From Deltaproteobacteria bacterium (GTDB lineage Bacteria; Desulfobacterota; Binatia; UBA9968), in contig JACPFE010000643.1 in NCBI GenBank assembly GCA_016183145.1, positions 1-19,482 of the forward strand: DNA of 19,482 nucleotides, in the 5' to 3' direction. Shown in pieces: positions 12,567 through 19,437 of the stretch. The notes below the pieces were generated by a model. It worked only from the letters and a program-made list of their open reading frames with translations. It was not told the origin of the DNA and did not search any database. The stretch's first letter is position 1. Each line of letters starts with the position of its first letter. Position numbers and translations under genes: made by a program.

Positions 12567-13238
12567 TCAGTCTTTCTTGGGCTCCGGGATCTCGCCTTGA
12601 GCTGATTCGGCGGTGGCCGGGCGTTCGCCGAGCAACCGAAACGAATTGAACACAGCGGTTAGAACCTCCTGCTCTTTGGCCGGCGTACCTTCCCAAAAAG
12701 CGGACATGATGAAACTCACGGCATAGTCTTTCCTGAACGGATAAGAATGAATGCCGGCGACGATGATCGGCTTGCCTGCGGGCATCTTATGGAGGGTCGA
12801 AATATAGAATTTGATGGCGATGCCATTGGAAAGATCTCGGCGCTCGCCGACGGTCATGACCAACGCCTTGATATTCTCGGCGATGGTTTTATATACCTGC
12901 GCGATAGTCTGTGACATCAGCGCTTCGACCCGCGCCTTGACCTCTTCGGTCGCCGGGTTGTCCGTCTCAGCGTTCTTTGTGCCGCTTTTTTCCACGATCG
13001 CCGTAAAGGAGCTGCCGTTGGGCCCCTGCAGCAGGGCACGAATGTCCCGGTTCGCCTCCCCTTCGGGCAGGTTATGGAGCTGCCAACCGGCCGGATAATG
13101 AAAAGAGTAGCCGTAGTCTTTGTCGTAGAATTCTTCGATCTTCGGTTGGGCGAGGGCCACGGCGGTGGCAAGGAGCGCCATTGACAATGTAACGAACCGA
13201 ATAATATCCGCCGTCGCAGTCCGAAAATGGGCCTTCAT
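12567..13238 (-). CDS. Secreted PsbP-like / DUF1795-type protein
   Basis: This 223-residue protein has a signal peptide: basic start 'MKAHFRTATADIIRF', hydrophobic core, and a probable cleavage after 'AVALA' at residue 30. The mature protein begins 'QPKIEEFYDKDYGYSFHYPAGW' by residue 52; the 'YGYSFHYPAGW' segment is characteristic of PsbP-like folds. Further along, 'SYPFRKDYAVSFIMSAFWEGTPAKEQEVLTAVFNSFRL' (about 168-205) matches the family's end strand and helix. The biochemical role is unknown. ATG 13238 is preferred over a GTG four codons upstream because it gives a better signal peptide. It converges on the methyltransferase gene with only 4 bases between stop codons. Confidence 0.78.
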   Translation of the reverse strand: MKAHFRTATADIIRFVTLSMALLATAVALAQPKIEEFYDKDYGYSFHYPAGWQLHNLPEGEANRDIRALLQGPNGSSFTAIVEKSGTKNAETDNPATEEVKARVEALMSQTIAQVYKTIAENIKALVMTVGERRDLSNGIAIKFYISTLHKMPAGKPIIVAGIHSYPFRKDYAVSFIMSAFWEGTPAKEQEVLTAVFNSFRLLGERPATAESAQGEIPEPKKD

Positions 13239-13306
13239 CGCACCCACCACAATATCACAAATCGTCCGGGCGACGGAACGGACGATGGTTCAGTTTCGCC
13301 AAAATT

Positions 13307-13364
13307 TGTAGGGGCAACCCTATGTGGTTGCCCGTTCGGAGGGCTGGCGCGCAGGCCCCCTACA
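13307..13364. repeat. Nested inverted repeat
   Basis: TGTAGGGG (13307-13314) pairs with CCCCTACA (13357-13364). Inside, GGGCAACC (13312-13319) pairs with GGTTGCCC (13326-13333). The overlapping arms allow two alternative stems. It resembles widespread dispersed intergenic repeats. Confidence 0.55.
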
Positions 13365-13492
13365 TCGATGCGGCGTTGAAATCGAACTGAACCACTACCG
13401 CGGAACGGGCGGATAATATTTTCCCCCCGCACTGTGAGAGACGCGCCGGCCGGAACGGCGCCGATCGCCCTGCGGGCATGCGTTTGGGGAGC

Positions 13493-13512
13493 CCCACGGG
13501 CAGGCCCGTGGG
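13493..13512. repeat. 8-bp hairpin CCCACGGG / CCCGTGGG
   Basis: A perfect 8-bp stem with a CAGG loop. Its CCACGGG/CCCGTGG core is shared with the hairpin at 10083-10102, so the two are probably members of one repeat family. It lies about 80 bases before the helicase start. Confidence 0.55.
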
Positions 13513-13582
13513 ACGGAATCCTGAGCATGAGCCGAAGGGTCGCTTGCCCCGTAACATGAAAATAGGTAATTTACCGACAACC

Positions 13583-13586
13583 GGAG
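13583..13586 (+). promoter_or_regulatory. Ribosome-binding site supporting a TTG start for the helicase
   Basis: GGAG is five bases before TTG at 13592. The in-frame ATGs or alternative starts upstream (13478, 13556) have no comparable site, and the 13478 start lies in repeat sequence. Confidence 0.5.
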
Positions 13587-13591
13587 TTCTC

Positions 13592-15592
13592 TTGGCGAAA
13601 CAGTATTTGCTCAAAAACACTAGCCCGACCATTTCCCGACCGGCCAAACTCGATTACCGCAAGGAACTGAACGAGGCGCAGTTCGAGGCGGCCACCACCC
13701 TCGAAGGACCGCTTCTGATCATCGCCGGCGCCGGTACGGGTAAAACCCGGACGCTTGTCTACCGCGTCGCCCATCTGATCGATGTCGGCGTCGATCCCCG
13801 CTCCATTTTGCTCTTGACCTTTACCCGCCGCGCCGCCGAAGAGATGCTGCGGCGCGCGAGCCTGTTAATCGACGACCGCTGCAGCCATGTGGCGGGGGGG
13901 ACGTTTCATTCCTTCGCCAACCTGGTGCTGCGCCAGTTTGGCCGCCGCATCGATCTCTTGCCCTCGTTCACCATCATGGACCGCTCCGATAGCCAAGACG
14001 CGATCCAGCTCCTGCGCACGGAAATGGGGCTTCATAACAAAGACAAACGGTTTCCGCGCAAGCAGACGGTGGCGGAAATTTTCAGCATGGCCGTCAACAA
14101 GCAGACCACGGTTGCCGAGCTGATCGAGCGGGAGTATCCTCATCTGGCCGACTCCCTCGACGACCTCCTGCGCCTCTACGAGGGTTACGTGGGTTACAAG
14201 TCGAACAAGACCCTGGTCGACTATGACGATCTGCTGACCCGTCTCAAAGACCTACTGGCGAATCACGAGGACGTGCGCCGCCGCCTCTCAGAAACTTACC
14301 GCTACATCATGGTGGACGAGTACCAGGACACCAATCACTTGCAGTCCCGCATCGTTCGCCTGCTGGCGACGAGCCATGACAACGTGGCGGTGGTGGGCGA
14401 CGACGCGCAAAGCATCTATTCCTTCCGCGGCGCCGACTTTCGCAATATTATGGATTTCCCCACGATCTTTCCGGGCACGCGGATTATCAAGCTCGAAGAA
14501 AACTACCGCAGCACGCAGCCGATCTTGAATCTCACCAACGAGATCATCGGGCGCGCCAGCGAGCGCTATGAAAAAACTCTTTACACGCGCAAGCGCGCCG
14601 GCGACATGCCCGCGCTGGTGCAAGCGGACAGCGAGCAGATGCAATCGCGCTTTGTCTGCCAGAAAATCTTGGAGTTAAGAGAAGAAGGCGTGCCGCTTTG
14701 GGACATCGCGGTGCTGTTCCGTTCGAGCTTTCACTCCTTCGACCTGGAATTGGAGCTGGCGCGCCATAACATTCCCTTCGTCAAGCGCGGCGGTTTTCAG
14801 TTCATGGAGACCACTCATATCAAGGATCTGCTCGCCCACTTGAGAATCCTTGCCAACCCGCTGGACGCGATCTCCTGGGGTCGCGTGCTGCATCTTCTGG
14901 ATGGCGTCGGCGCGCAAATGAGCCAAAAGATCATCCGTTGGCTCCTGGAGGGAAGCCAGCCGGTGGAGCGGCTGCGCACCTTCGAAGCGCGCGGCAAGGT
15001 CGCCCACGGCCTGAAAACTCTCGCCCAGGTTTTCGAAGCAGCGTCCCAGGCGGAGCGGCCGGTGGAGCAGACGCAATACCTCATGCAGTACTACCTGCCG
15101 ATTCTTAAACGCAACCATCCGGAAGATCACCCCAAGCGACTCAGGGACCTTGAACATTTTCAAGGCATCACGGAGCGCTACCGCAGCCTGGAGCGGCTGT
15201 TGAGCGATATGGCGCTGGAACCGCCGAGCGACAGCGTGGCGGGCGTGCTGGCGGTGGACCCGGACGAAGGACCGCTGGTGCTTTCAACGATTCACTCGGC
15301 CAAGGGACTGGAATGGCATACGGTGTTCGTCATTTGGGCGCTGGAGGGGCGCTTCCCGTCTTTTTACAACATCAACAGCCGGGAAGAGCTGGAAGAAGAG
15401 CGACGGCTGCTCTACGTCGCCGCGACCCGCGCCAAAGAAAATCTTTTTATCACCTTTCCGATCCGAATCTTCGACCGCGCTCTGCGCATGGTGTTATCGC
15501 GCCCGTCGCAATTCATCGAAGACATCTCGGAAGATATCTTGGAACCCATGTCCATCGTCGACGAGGAACGAAACTGGGGTTGGGAGAGTTAA
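13592..15592 (+). CDS. UvrD/Rep/PcrA-type superfamily 1 ATP-dependent DNA helicase
   Basis: This is a 666-residue SF1A helicase from the proposed TTG start, close to Rep length. All motifs are present: Q-motif region 'LNEAQFEAAT', Walker A GAGTGKT (46-52), Ia 'LTFTRRAAEEM', II 'DEYQDTN' (242-248), III 'VVGDDAQSIYSFRGAD', IV 'LEENYRST', V 'TIHSAKGLEW' (566-575) and VI 'LLYVAATRAKENLFITFP'. It should translocate 3'-5' on single-stranded DNA and act in replication restart or repair. TTG at 13592 gives 'MAKQYLLKNTS' and has GGAG upstream; an ATG at 13556 would add 12 residues. The next gene starts 3 bases after its stop, implying translational coupling with a membrane protein. Assignment to Rep, PcrA or UvrD cannot be made by motif alone. 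Confidence 0.93.
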   Translation: MAKQYLLKNTSPTISRPAKLDYRKELNEAQFEAATTLEGPLLIIAGAGTGKTRTLVYRVAHLIDVGVDPRSILLLTFTRRAAEEMLRRASLLIDDRCSHVAGGTFHSFANLVLRQFGRRIDLLPSFTIMDRSDSQDAIQLLRTEMGLHNKDKRFPRKQTVAEIFSMAVNKQTTVAELIEREYPHLADSLDDLLRLYEGYVGYKSNKTLVDYDDLLTRLKDLLANHEDVRRRLSETYRYIMVDEYQDTNHLQSRIVRLLATSHDNVAVVGDDAQSIYSFRGADFRNIMDFPTIFPGTRIIKLEENYRSTQPILNLTNEIIGRASERYEKTLYTRKRAGDMPALVQADSEQMQSRFVCQKILELREEGVPLWDIAVLFRSSFHSFDLELELARHNIPFVKRGGFQFMETTHIKDLLAHLRILANPLDAISWGRVLHLLDGVGAQMSQKIIRWLLEGSQPVERLRTFEARGKVAHGLKTLAQVFEAASQAERPVEQTQYLMQYYLPILKRNHPEDHPKRLRDLEHFQGITERYRSLERLLSDMALEPPSDSVAGVLAVDPDEGPLVLSTIHSAKGLEWHTVFVIWALEGRFPSFYNINSREELEEERRLLYVAATRAKENLFITFPIRIFDRALRMVLSRPSQFIEDISEDILEPMSIVDEERNWGWES

Positions 15593-15595
15593 ATC

Positions 15596-17110
15596 ATGGT
15601 GCGATGTCTGCTCTATATCGTCGTGTTCATCAGCGGCGCCGTCCTGATGGCGCTGGAAATCGTCGGCAGCCGCGTGCTGGCGCCCTACTTCGGCAGCTCG
15701 ATTTTCGTGTGGGGCAGTTTGATCTCGGTGGTCATGACCGCGCTGAGCGTGGGCTACTACTGGGGCGGCTGGCTGTCGGCGCGCGACCCCTCCTACGGCC
15801 GGCTGCTCATGCTCCTGCTCATTCCCGGAGTGATGATTTTCTTTCTCCCGTTCATGTATCCGTCGCTCAACGAATGGATCGCCGGCATCGATTTCGGCAA
15901 TCGTTTGAATCCGCTGATCGCGTGCAGCATCTATTTTCTGCCGCCGGGAATTTTTCTCGGAACCATTTCTCCCTACGTCATCCGCCTAGCGGCGACGACG
16001 ATCAACGCGGTGGGCAGCACCGCCGGCACCCTGTACGCCATTTCTACTTGCGGCAGCATCTTAGGCACGCTGCTCACCGCCTTCTATCTGATACCGGTCA
16101 TGGGCGTGAGCAATATCATCCATGCCCTCGGCATCACGCTGGCGTGCCTCGCGCTTCTCCTCCTGCCGCTGGTGCGCCTGCGCGCCGTCGCCGTGAGACG
16201 CGCCGTGACCGCCCTCTCGATCGCCGGTTCCATGGCCCTGTCCTGGCCGTCCGTCGCCTGGGCCAGGATCAAGTCGATTTTAGAGAAAGATACCTTCTAC
16301 CACCGCATTCGCGTCGAAGAAGACGAGGAAGCGCGTTACATGTACTTCGACCGCACCCTGCAGAGCGCCATGAACCTCAAGGATCCGACGGGGCTCAGGC
16401 TGATTTACTCGCGTTACACCTCCCTCGGCTTCGCCCTCCGGCCCGACGCCAAGAAAATGCTGCTCATCGGTTTGGGCGGCGGCTCGATCCCGAAGAAGTT
16501 GCAAAAGGAATTTCCCAATTTGGAAATGGACGTGGTCGAGATCGACCCGGAAGTCATCCAGATCGCGAAAAACCACTTCAACGTGCGCGAAAGCAAGAAC
16601 CTTCGACTCCACGCCCAGGACGGCCGGCTGTTCTTAAACCGGAGCACGAACCGATACGACATCATCATGATCGACGCCTACTATTCCGACGCCATGCCCT
16701 TTCACCTCGCCACCAAGGAGTTCTTCGAGCTGGCGCAGCGCAAGCTCACGCCGAACGGCATCATCGTCGCCAACCTCATCAGCGCCGTGACCGGACCGTC
16801 CGGCAGAATCGCCCGCGCCTTCATCAAGACCCAGCGCCCGATTTTTCCGCAGATTTACGTCTTCGCCGCGCGCCGGCCCGACAACGTCAGCATCCAGTCC
16901 GTTCAAAACGTCATCATCATCGCCACCCGCGACAAGCAACGCTTGGATATCAGAGAAATCGTCAAGCGGGCGGCGGCGCTCGACAGAGGGCTGTTTCCGA
17001 ACCCGATCCAAGATATTGGCGTGGCCTACTATGACGGGCCTTTGCCCGATCAAGACGTCCCTGTGTTGACCGATGACTACGCTCCTACGGATAACTTGCT
17101 TCATCCTTAG
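15596..17110 (+). CDS. Fused membrane / spermidine-synthase-like protein
   Basis: This 504-residue protein has two parts. Residues 1-225 carry about seven hydrophobic segments (for example 6-25, 39-58, 70-88, 108-128, 143-165, 172-192, 203-220) with the family signature 'LMALEIVGSRVLAPYFGSS' (18-36). Residues 230-504 form a SpeE-like Rossmann domain: 'LLIGLGGGSIPKKL' (289-302), 'VVEIDPEVIQIAKNHF' (313-328), 'AQDGRLFL' (340-347) and 'IIMIDAYYSDAMPFHLATKEFF'. Classical spermidine synthases have GGGDG and an active-site Asp-x-x-D-P; here GGGSI and IDAYYSD replace them, so aminopropyl transfer is not assured. Proteins of this type are annotated as fused MFS/spermidine synthase and their substrate is unknown. 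It begins 3 bases after the helicase stop, and GGGAGAG upstream lies inside the helicase end. Confidence 0.9.
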   Translation: MVRCLLYIVVFISGAVLMALEIVGSRVLAPYFGSSIFVWGSLISVVMTALSVGYYWGGWLSARDPSYGRLLMLLLIPGVMIFFLPFMYPSLNEWIAGIDFGNRLNPLIACSIYFLPPGIFLGTISPYVIRLAATTINAVGSTAGTLYAISTCGSILGTLLTAFYLIPVMGVSNIIHALGITLACLALLLLPLVRLRAVAVRRAVTALSIAGSMALSWPSVAWARIKSILEKDTFYHRIRVEEDEEARYMYFDRTLQSAMNLKDPTGLRLIYSRYTSLGFALRPDAKKMLLIGLGGGSIPKKLQKEFPNLEMDVVEIDPEVIQIAKNHFNVRESKNLRLHAQDGRLFLNRSTNRYDIIMIDAYYSDAMPFHLATKEFFELAQRKLTPNGIIVANLISAVTGPSGRIARAFIKTQRPIFPQIYVFAARRPDNVSIQSVQNVIIIATRDKQRLDIREIVKRAAALDRGLFPNPIQDIGVAYYDGPLPDQDVPVLTDDYAPTDNLLHP

Positions 17111-17726
17111 CGTTGTCGCCGTCCCTTCCTGCGCTCTGCTTCACGACCCGCGGTTCGAGCGGGTCGTCCGCGTGCAAGCGCTGGCCGATCCCAGTTTCCG
17201 AGGACGCAACCCGCGCTGGAATGAGGAACTCCGCGCGCGCATAGAAGCGGCTTCCGTTTATTTCGAGCGCGAGTTCGAAATTCGGTTTGTCACGGTCAAC
17301 GCCGCCGCATGGCCGGAGCGGGAACGCATTGCTTCGACCGCGGGCCTCATGGTGAAACTCAAGCAGGAATTTCCGGCCCAAAAGAATGACGGCGCCTTCG
17401 ATCTCATCGTCGCCTTCACCGCCGAACCCTTGAGCCGCTACCTGCCCACCGGTCGCCCCCGCGCCGACCGCATCGGCGACTGCCGAGTCGGCCTGGGGAA
17501 TTACGTGATCGCCACCGTCAGCGGGATTTTTCGCAACGTACCCGAACACCCGGACCTCAATTACGACACCGTGGCCTTGATCCATGAGCTCGCCCATCTT
17601 TTCGGCGCCGAACATGTTCAAGACACCGCTTCGATCATGCATGAATCCTTCGATTACCGTTCGGCGTTCGACATGAAAAACCGCAGCGTCATTTTGAAGA
17701 ATAGGAATTGCCCGTTTGCCAAATAG
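17073..17726 (+). CDS. Small secreted or lipid-anchored metzincin-type zinc metalloprotease
   Basis: This 217-residue protein has a short leader, 'MTTLLRITCFILSVVAVPSC', then 'ALLHDPRFER'. The Cys20 context (VPSC) is only a weak lipobox, so either a lipoprotein or a plain signal peptide is possible. HELAHLFGAEH (171-181) is a complete HExxHxxGxxH zinc site, and Met189 in 'TASIMHESF' fits the metzincin Met-turn. The segments around 'RIEAASVYFEREFEIRFVTV' and 'DLIVAFTAEP' are consistent with the N-terminal subdomain of matrixin/archaemetzincin-like proteases. No propeptide cysteine switch was recognised. The start overlaps the end of the SpeE-like gene by 38 bases in another frame, so expression is likely coupled. 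Substrate unknown. Confidence 0.82.
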   Translation: MTTLLRITCFILSVVAVPSCALLHDPRFERVVRVQALADPSFRGRNPRWNEELRARIEAASVYFEREFEIRFVTVNAAAWPERERIASTAGLMVKLKQEFPAQKNDGAFDLIVAFTAEPLSRYLPTGRPRADRIGDCRVGLGNYVIATVSGIFRNVPEHPDLNYDTVALIHELAHLFGAEHVQDTASIMHESFDYRSAFDMKNRSVILKNRNCPFAK

Positions 17727-17754
17727 GATTATATTGACTTTGTTTTTGCACGAT

Positions 17755-17834
17755 TTGAACGGCTTGAACTTTTTGAACGGCTTGAACGTTCGGCGCGCCT
17801 TGTTCCAATGGTTCAAAACGTTCCAGCGGTTCAA
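17755..17834. repeat. Inverted array of TTGAAC units at 9-bp period (site 2)
   Basis: TTGAAC begins at 17755, 17764, 17773 and 17782. The reverse-complement unit GTTCAA or GTTCCA begins at 17802, 17811, 17820 and 17829. All steps are exactly 9 bases, giving four direct and four inverted units around a 14-base centre. The arms can form a long imperfect stem. It fills the gap between the metalloprotease and the trmJ-like gene. TTGAAC pairs with 9-bp spacing also occur at 971-1023. Confidence 0.75.
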
Positions 17835-17852
17835 ACCGTTTGGTAATGTCCA

Positions 17853-18611
17853 ATGCTGAAAAACCTGCGCATCGTCCTCGTCCGCCCGCGCGGCTCGGGC
17901 AACATCGGCTCCATCGCCCGCGCCTTGAAGAACTTTGGCGCGACCGAATTGGCGATTGTCGGCACGGCACGCACGCGGAGCTTCTGGGCAAGAGCGATGG
18001 CCGTCCATGGCCAAGATGTGCTCAGTGAAGCGCGGTGCTACGGCACGATCCGCGAAGCGATCGCCGACTGTACGCTCGTGGTCGGAACGACCTGCCGCGG
18101 CGGCCTCTACCGCAAGCACAGCCAGACGCCGCACGAAGTCGCGCCGACTATCGCCGCCGCGGCGCGGGCCGGCAAGGTTGCTTTGATCTTCGGACCGGAG
18201 GACCACGGCTTAAGCAATCAAGATCTCGAACCCTGCCAGTTGCTGATCACGATTCCGGCGCACGCCGACTATCAGTCGCTGAACGTGGCCCAGGCCGCGG
18301 TCATCTGCCTCTATGAAATCTTTCTTGCCTCGCTCGGCGCCGCCGCAGTGGAAAGGATCGAGCGGGCGCGCGCCGAAGACATTGAGCGCATGTACGACCG
18401 GATGCGCTCCACGCTGCTGAAGATCGGCTTTCTCGACTCGGAGAATCCCGAGCACATGCTCCTGGCCTTTCGCCGCATTCTCGGCCGCGCCGGATTGGAG
18501 GACGCCGACGTGCGAATCTTTACCGGCCTGTTCCGCCAGATCGAGTGGTATACCGAGAAGGGATGGAAAGTGGTAGAAGAAAAGGAAAAACGAGGCGTCA
18601 AGATTCGCTAG
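17853..18611 (+). CDS. trmJ: TrmJ-like SPOUT tRNA (Cm32/Um32) 2'-O-methyltransferase family protein
   Basis: This 252-residue protein has the SPOUT trefoil-knot layout. Motif 1 is 'RPRGSGNIGSIARALKNFGA' (11-30). Motif 2 is 'ALIFGPEDHGLSNQDL' (110-125). Motif 3 is 'IPAHADYQSLNVAQAAVICLYE' (134-155), where the knot binds SAM. Arg23 corresponds to the conserved arginine of motif 1. A C-terminal helical extension of about 80 residues follows, as in TrmJ. The expected reaction is 2'-O-methylation of nucleotide 32 of tRNAs in the cytoplasm; related TrmH-type enzymes would be the alternative. The ATG at 17853 has no clear Shine-Dalgarno and is preceded by the TTGAAC array. The hydrolase gene follows after 11 bases. 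Confidence 0.9.
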   Translation: MLKNLRIVLVRPRGSGNIGSIARALKNFGATELAIVGTARTRSFWARAMAVHGQDVLSEARCYGTIREAIADCTLVVGTTCRGGLYRKHSQTPHEVAPTIAAAARAGKVALIFGPEDHGLSNQDLEPCQLLITIPAHADYQSLNVAQAAVICLYEIFLASLGAAAVERIERARAEDIERMYDRMRSTLLKIGFLDSENPEHMLLAFRRILGRAGLEDADVRIFTGLFRQIEWYTEKGWKVVEEKEKRGVKIR

Positions 18612-18622
18612 GAGTTATCCCG

Positions 18623-19261
18623 ATGAACGTCAACCATTTTGATCTCAAGAAATCCGCCCTGTTATTCTTCGATATCCTCAACGGCTACGTGCCGGAACCG
18701 GAACCGGGGAAACCACGTAATTTGAAACGCTGGATTCAAAACGCGATCCGGCTCGGCAAGGCAGGACGCGCCGCAGGGCTGCCGGTCTTCTTCGCCAAGG
18801 GCAACCACCGGCCCGACAACGCGACCACGGCGCTGATTCTCACCGACACCAACAACTCGCTCACGCCCTGGCCCAACGGCGAGGTAACCAAGCCGAAGAT
18901 GCACGTCATCGCGGGAGACAAAAGCTCCGACGTGCTCGCCGAACTGGAACCCAAGGCCGAGGATTATTACATCGTGAAATACCGCTGGAGCGCCTTCTTC
19001 CAAACCTACCTCGATCTCGCGCTACGCGCGCGCGGCATCGACACGATCATCGTTTCCGGCGGTTCCACCGACGTCGGCGTGGCGTCCACTTTGTATTCGG
19101 GAAGGGATTTGGACTATAACATGATCGTCGTCAGCGACGCCTGCGGCACCTCCCATGACCAGCGCGCCCACGATACGCTGATGGAGTTGATTTTCCCGCG
19201 CATGGCGCGGGTGAGAACCACGGAGCCGGTGATCGAGATGATTCAGAAGGCGAAAGGTTAG
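18623..19261 (+). CDS. Isochorismatase-fold (cysteine-hydrolase family) protein lacking the nucleophile cysteine
   Basis: This 212-residue alpha/beta protein of the isochorismatase superfamily has the catalytic aspartate Asp17 in 'ALLFFDILNGYV' and Lys119 in 'YIVKYRWSAFF'. Next comes 'DTIIVSGGSTDVGVASTLYSG' (140-160). Cysteine hydrolases of this family (nicotinamidase, N-carbamoylsarcosine amidase) have G-x-x-T-x-x-C-V; the Cys position is Gly152 here. Isochorismatases such as PhzD and EntB also carry Gly there and hydrolyse a vinyl ether without a nucleophile. The ATG at 18623 has AGGAG (18610-18614) eight bases upstream, overlapping the trmJ stop. An in-frame reading from 18545 overlaps trmJ and is rejected. 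Substrate unknown; co-transcription with trmJ is likely. Confidence 0.85.
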   Translation: MNVNHFDLKKSALLFFDILNGYVPEPEPGKPRNLKRWIQNAIRLGKAGRAAGLPVFFAKGNHRPDNATTALILTDTNNSLTPWPNGEVTKPKMHVIAGDKSSDVLAELEPKAEDYYIVKYRWSAFFQTYLDLALRARGIDTIIVSGGSTDVGVASTLYSGRDLDYNMIVVSDACGTSHDQRAHDTLMELIFPRMARVRTTEPVIEMIQKAKG

Positions 19262-19284
19262 CGGCGCAAGGATTTATATCCGTT

Positions 19285-19376
19285 GGTCATTTCGAGGCGC
19301 ACGCGAGAAATCTTTCCGGAAAAGATCTCTCACGGAGCCTGCCCTGAGTGTTTTAGTCGAAGGGTTCGAGATGACA
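19285..19376. repeat. Short element with GGTCATTTCGA / TTCGAGATGACA ends (copy 2)
   Basis: The ends GGTCATTTCGA (19285-19295) and TTCGAGATGACA (19365-19376) are near-complementary terminal repeats about 70 bases apart. The inside has GAGAAATCTTTCC and AAAGATCTCTC as an inner stem, then CCTGCCCTGAGTGTTTTAGTCGAAGG. It is related to 185-314. It sits between the hydrolase stop and the next gene start. Confidence 0.55.
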
Positions 19377-19437
19377 GTCTTTGTGCTAATAATATTCTCG
19401 TAAATGAGTTATCGGCTTCAACAATAAAGAGACCAAC

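Larger units (their letters stand above)
13239..13591. other. Divergent intergenic region filled with palindromic repeats
   Basis: This gap separates the PsbP-like gene (minus) from the helicase gene (plus). It holds a nested palindrome at 13307-13364, a hairpin at 13493-13512 and a run CTGAGCATGAGCCGAAGGGT (13531-13550) that looks like a fragment of the TCGAAGGG-type dispersed repeats. No clear promoter pair was recognised, although both genes should start here. Confidence 0.5.

Noticed and set aside
15313..17034. A 573-residue plus-strand ORF in another frame over the helicase end and SpeE-like gene
   Set aside because: It is Arg/Pro/His-rich with no recognisable motif, and the overlapped frames encode complete helicase motifs and a SpeE-like protein. 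It is a GC-driven shadow.
17755..17834. TTGAAC array as a CRISPR
   Set aside because: Units are 6 bases with 3-base spacers, inverted in the second half; there are no 20-40 base repeats, unique spacers or cas genes.
17085..18206. A 373-residue minus-strand ORF opposite the metalloprotease and trmJ
   Set aside because: It crosses the TTGAAC array and is antisense to two genes with full catalytic motifs. Its repetitive 'FKPFKKFKPFK' part is translated repeat.
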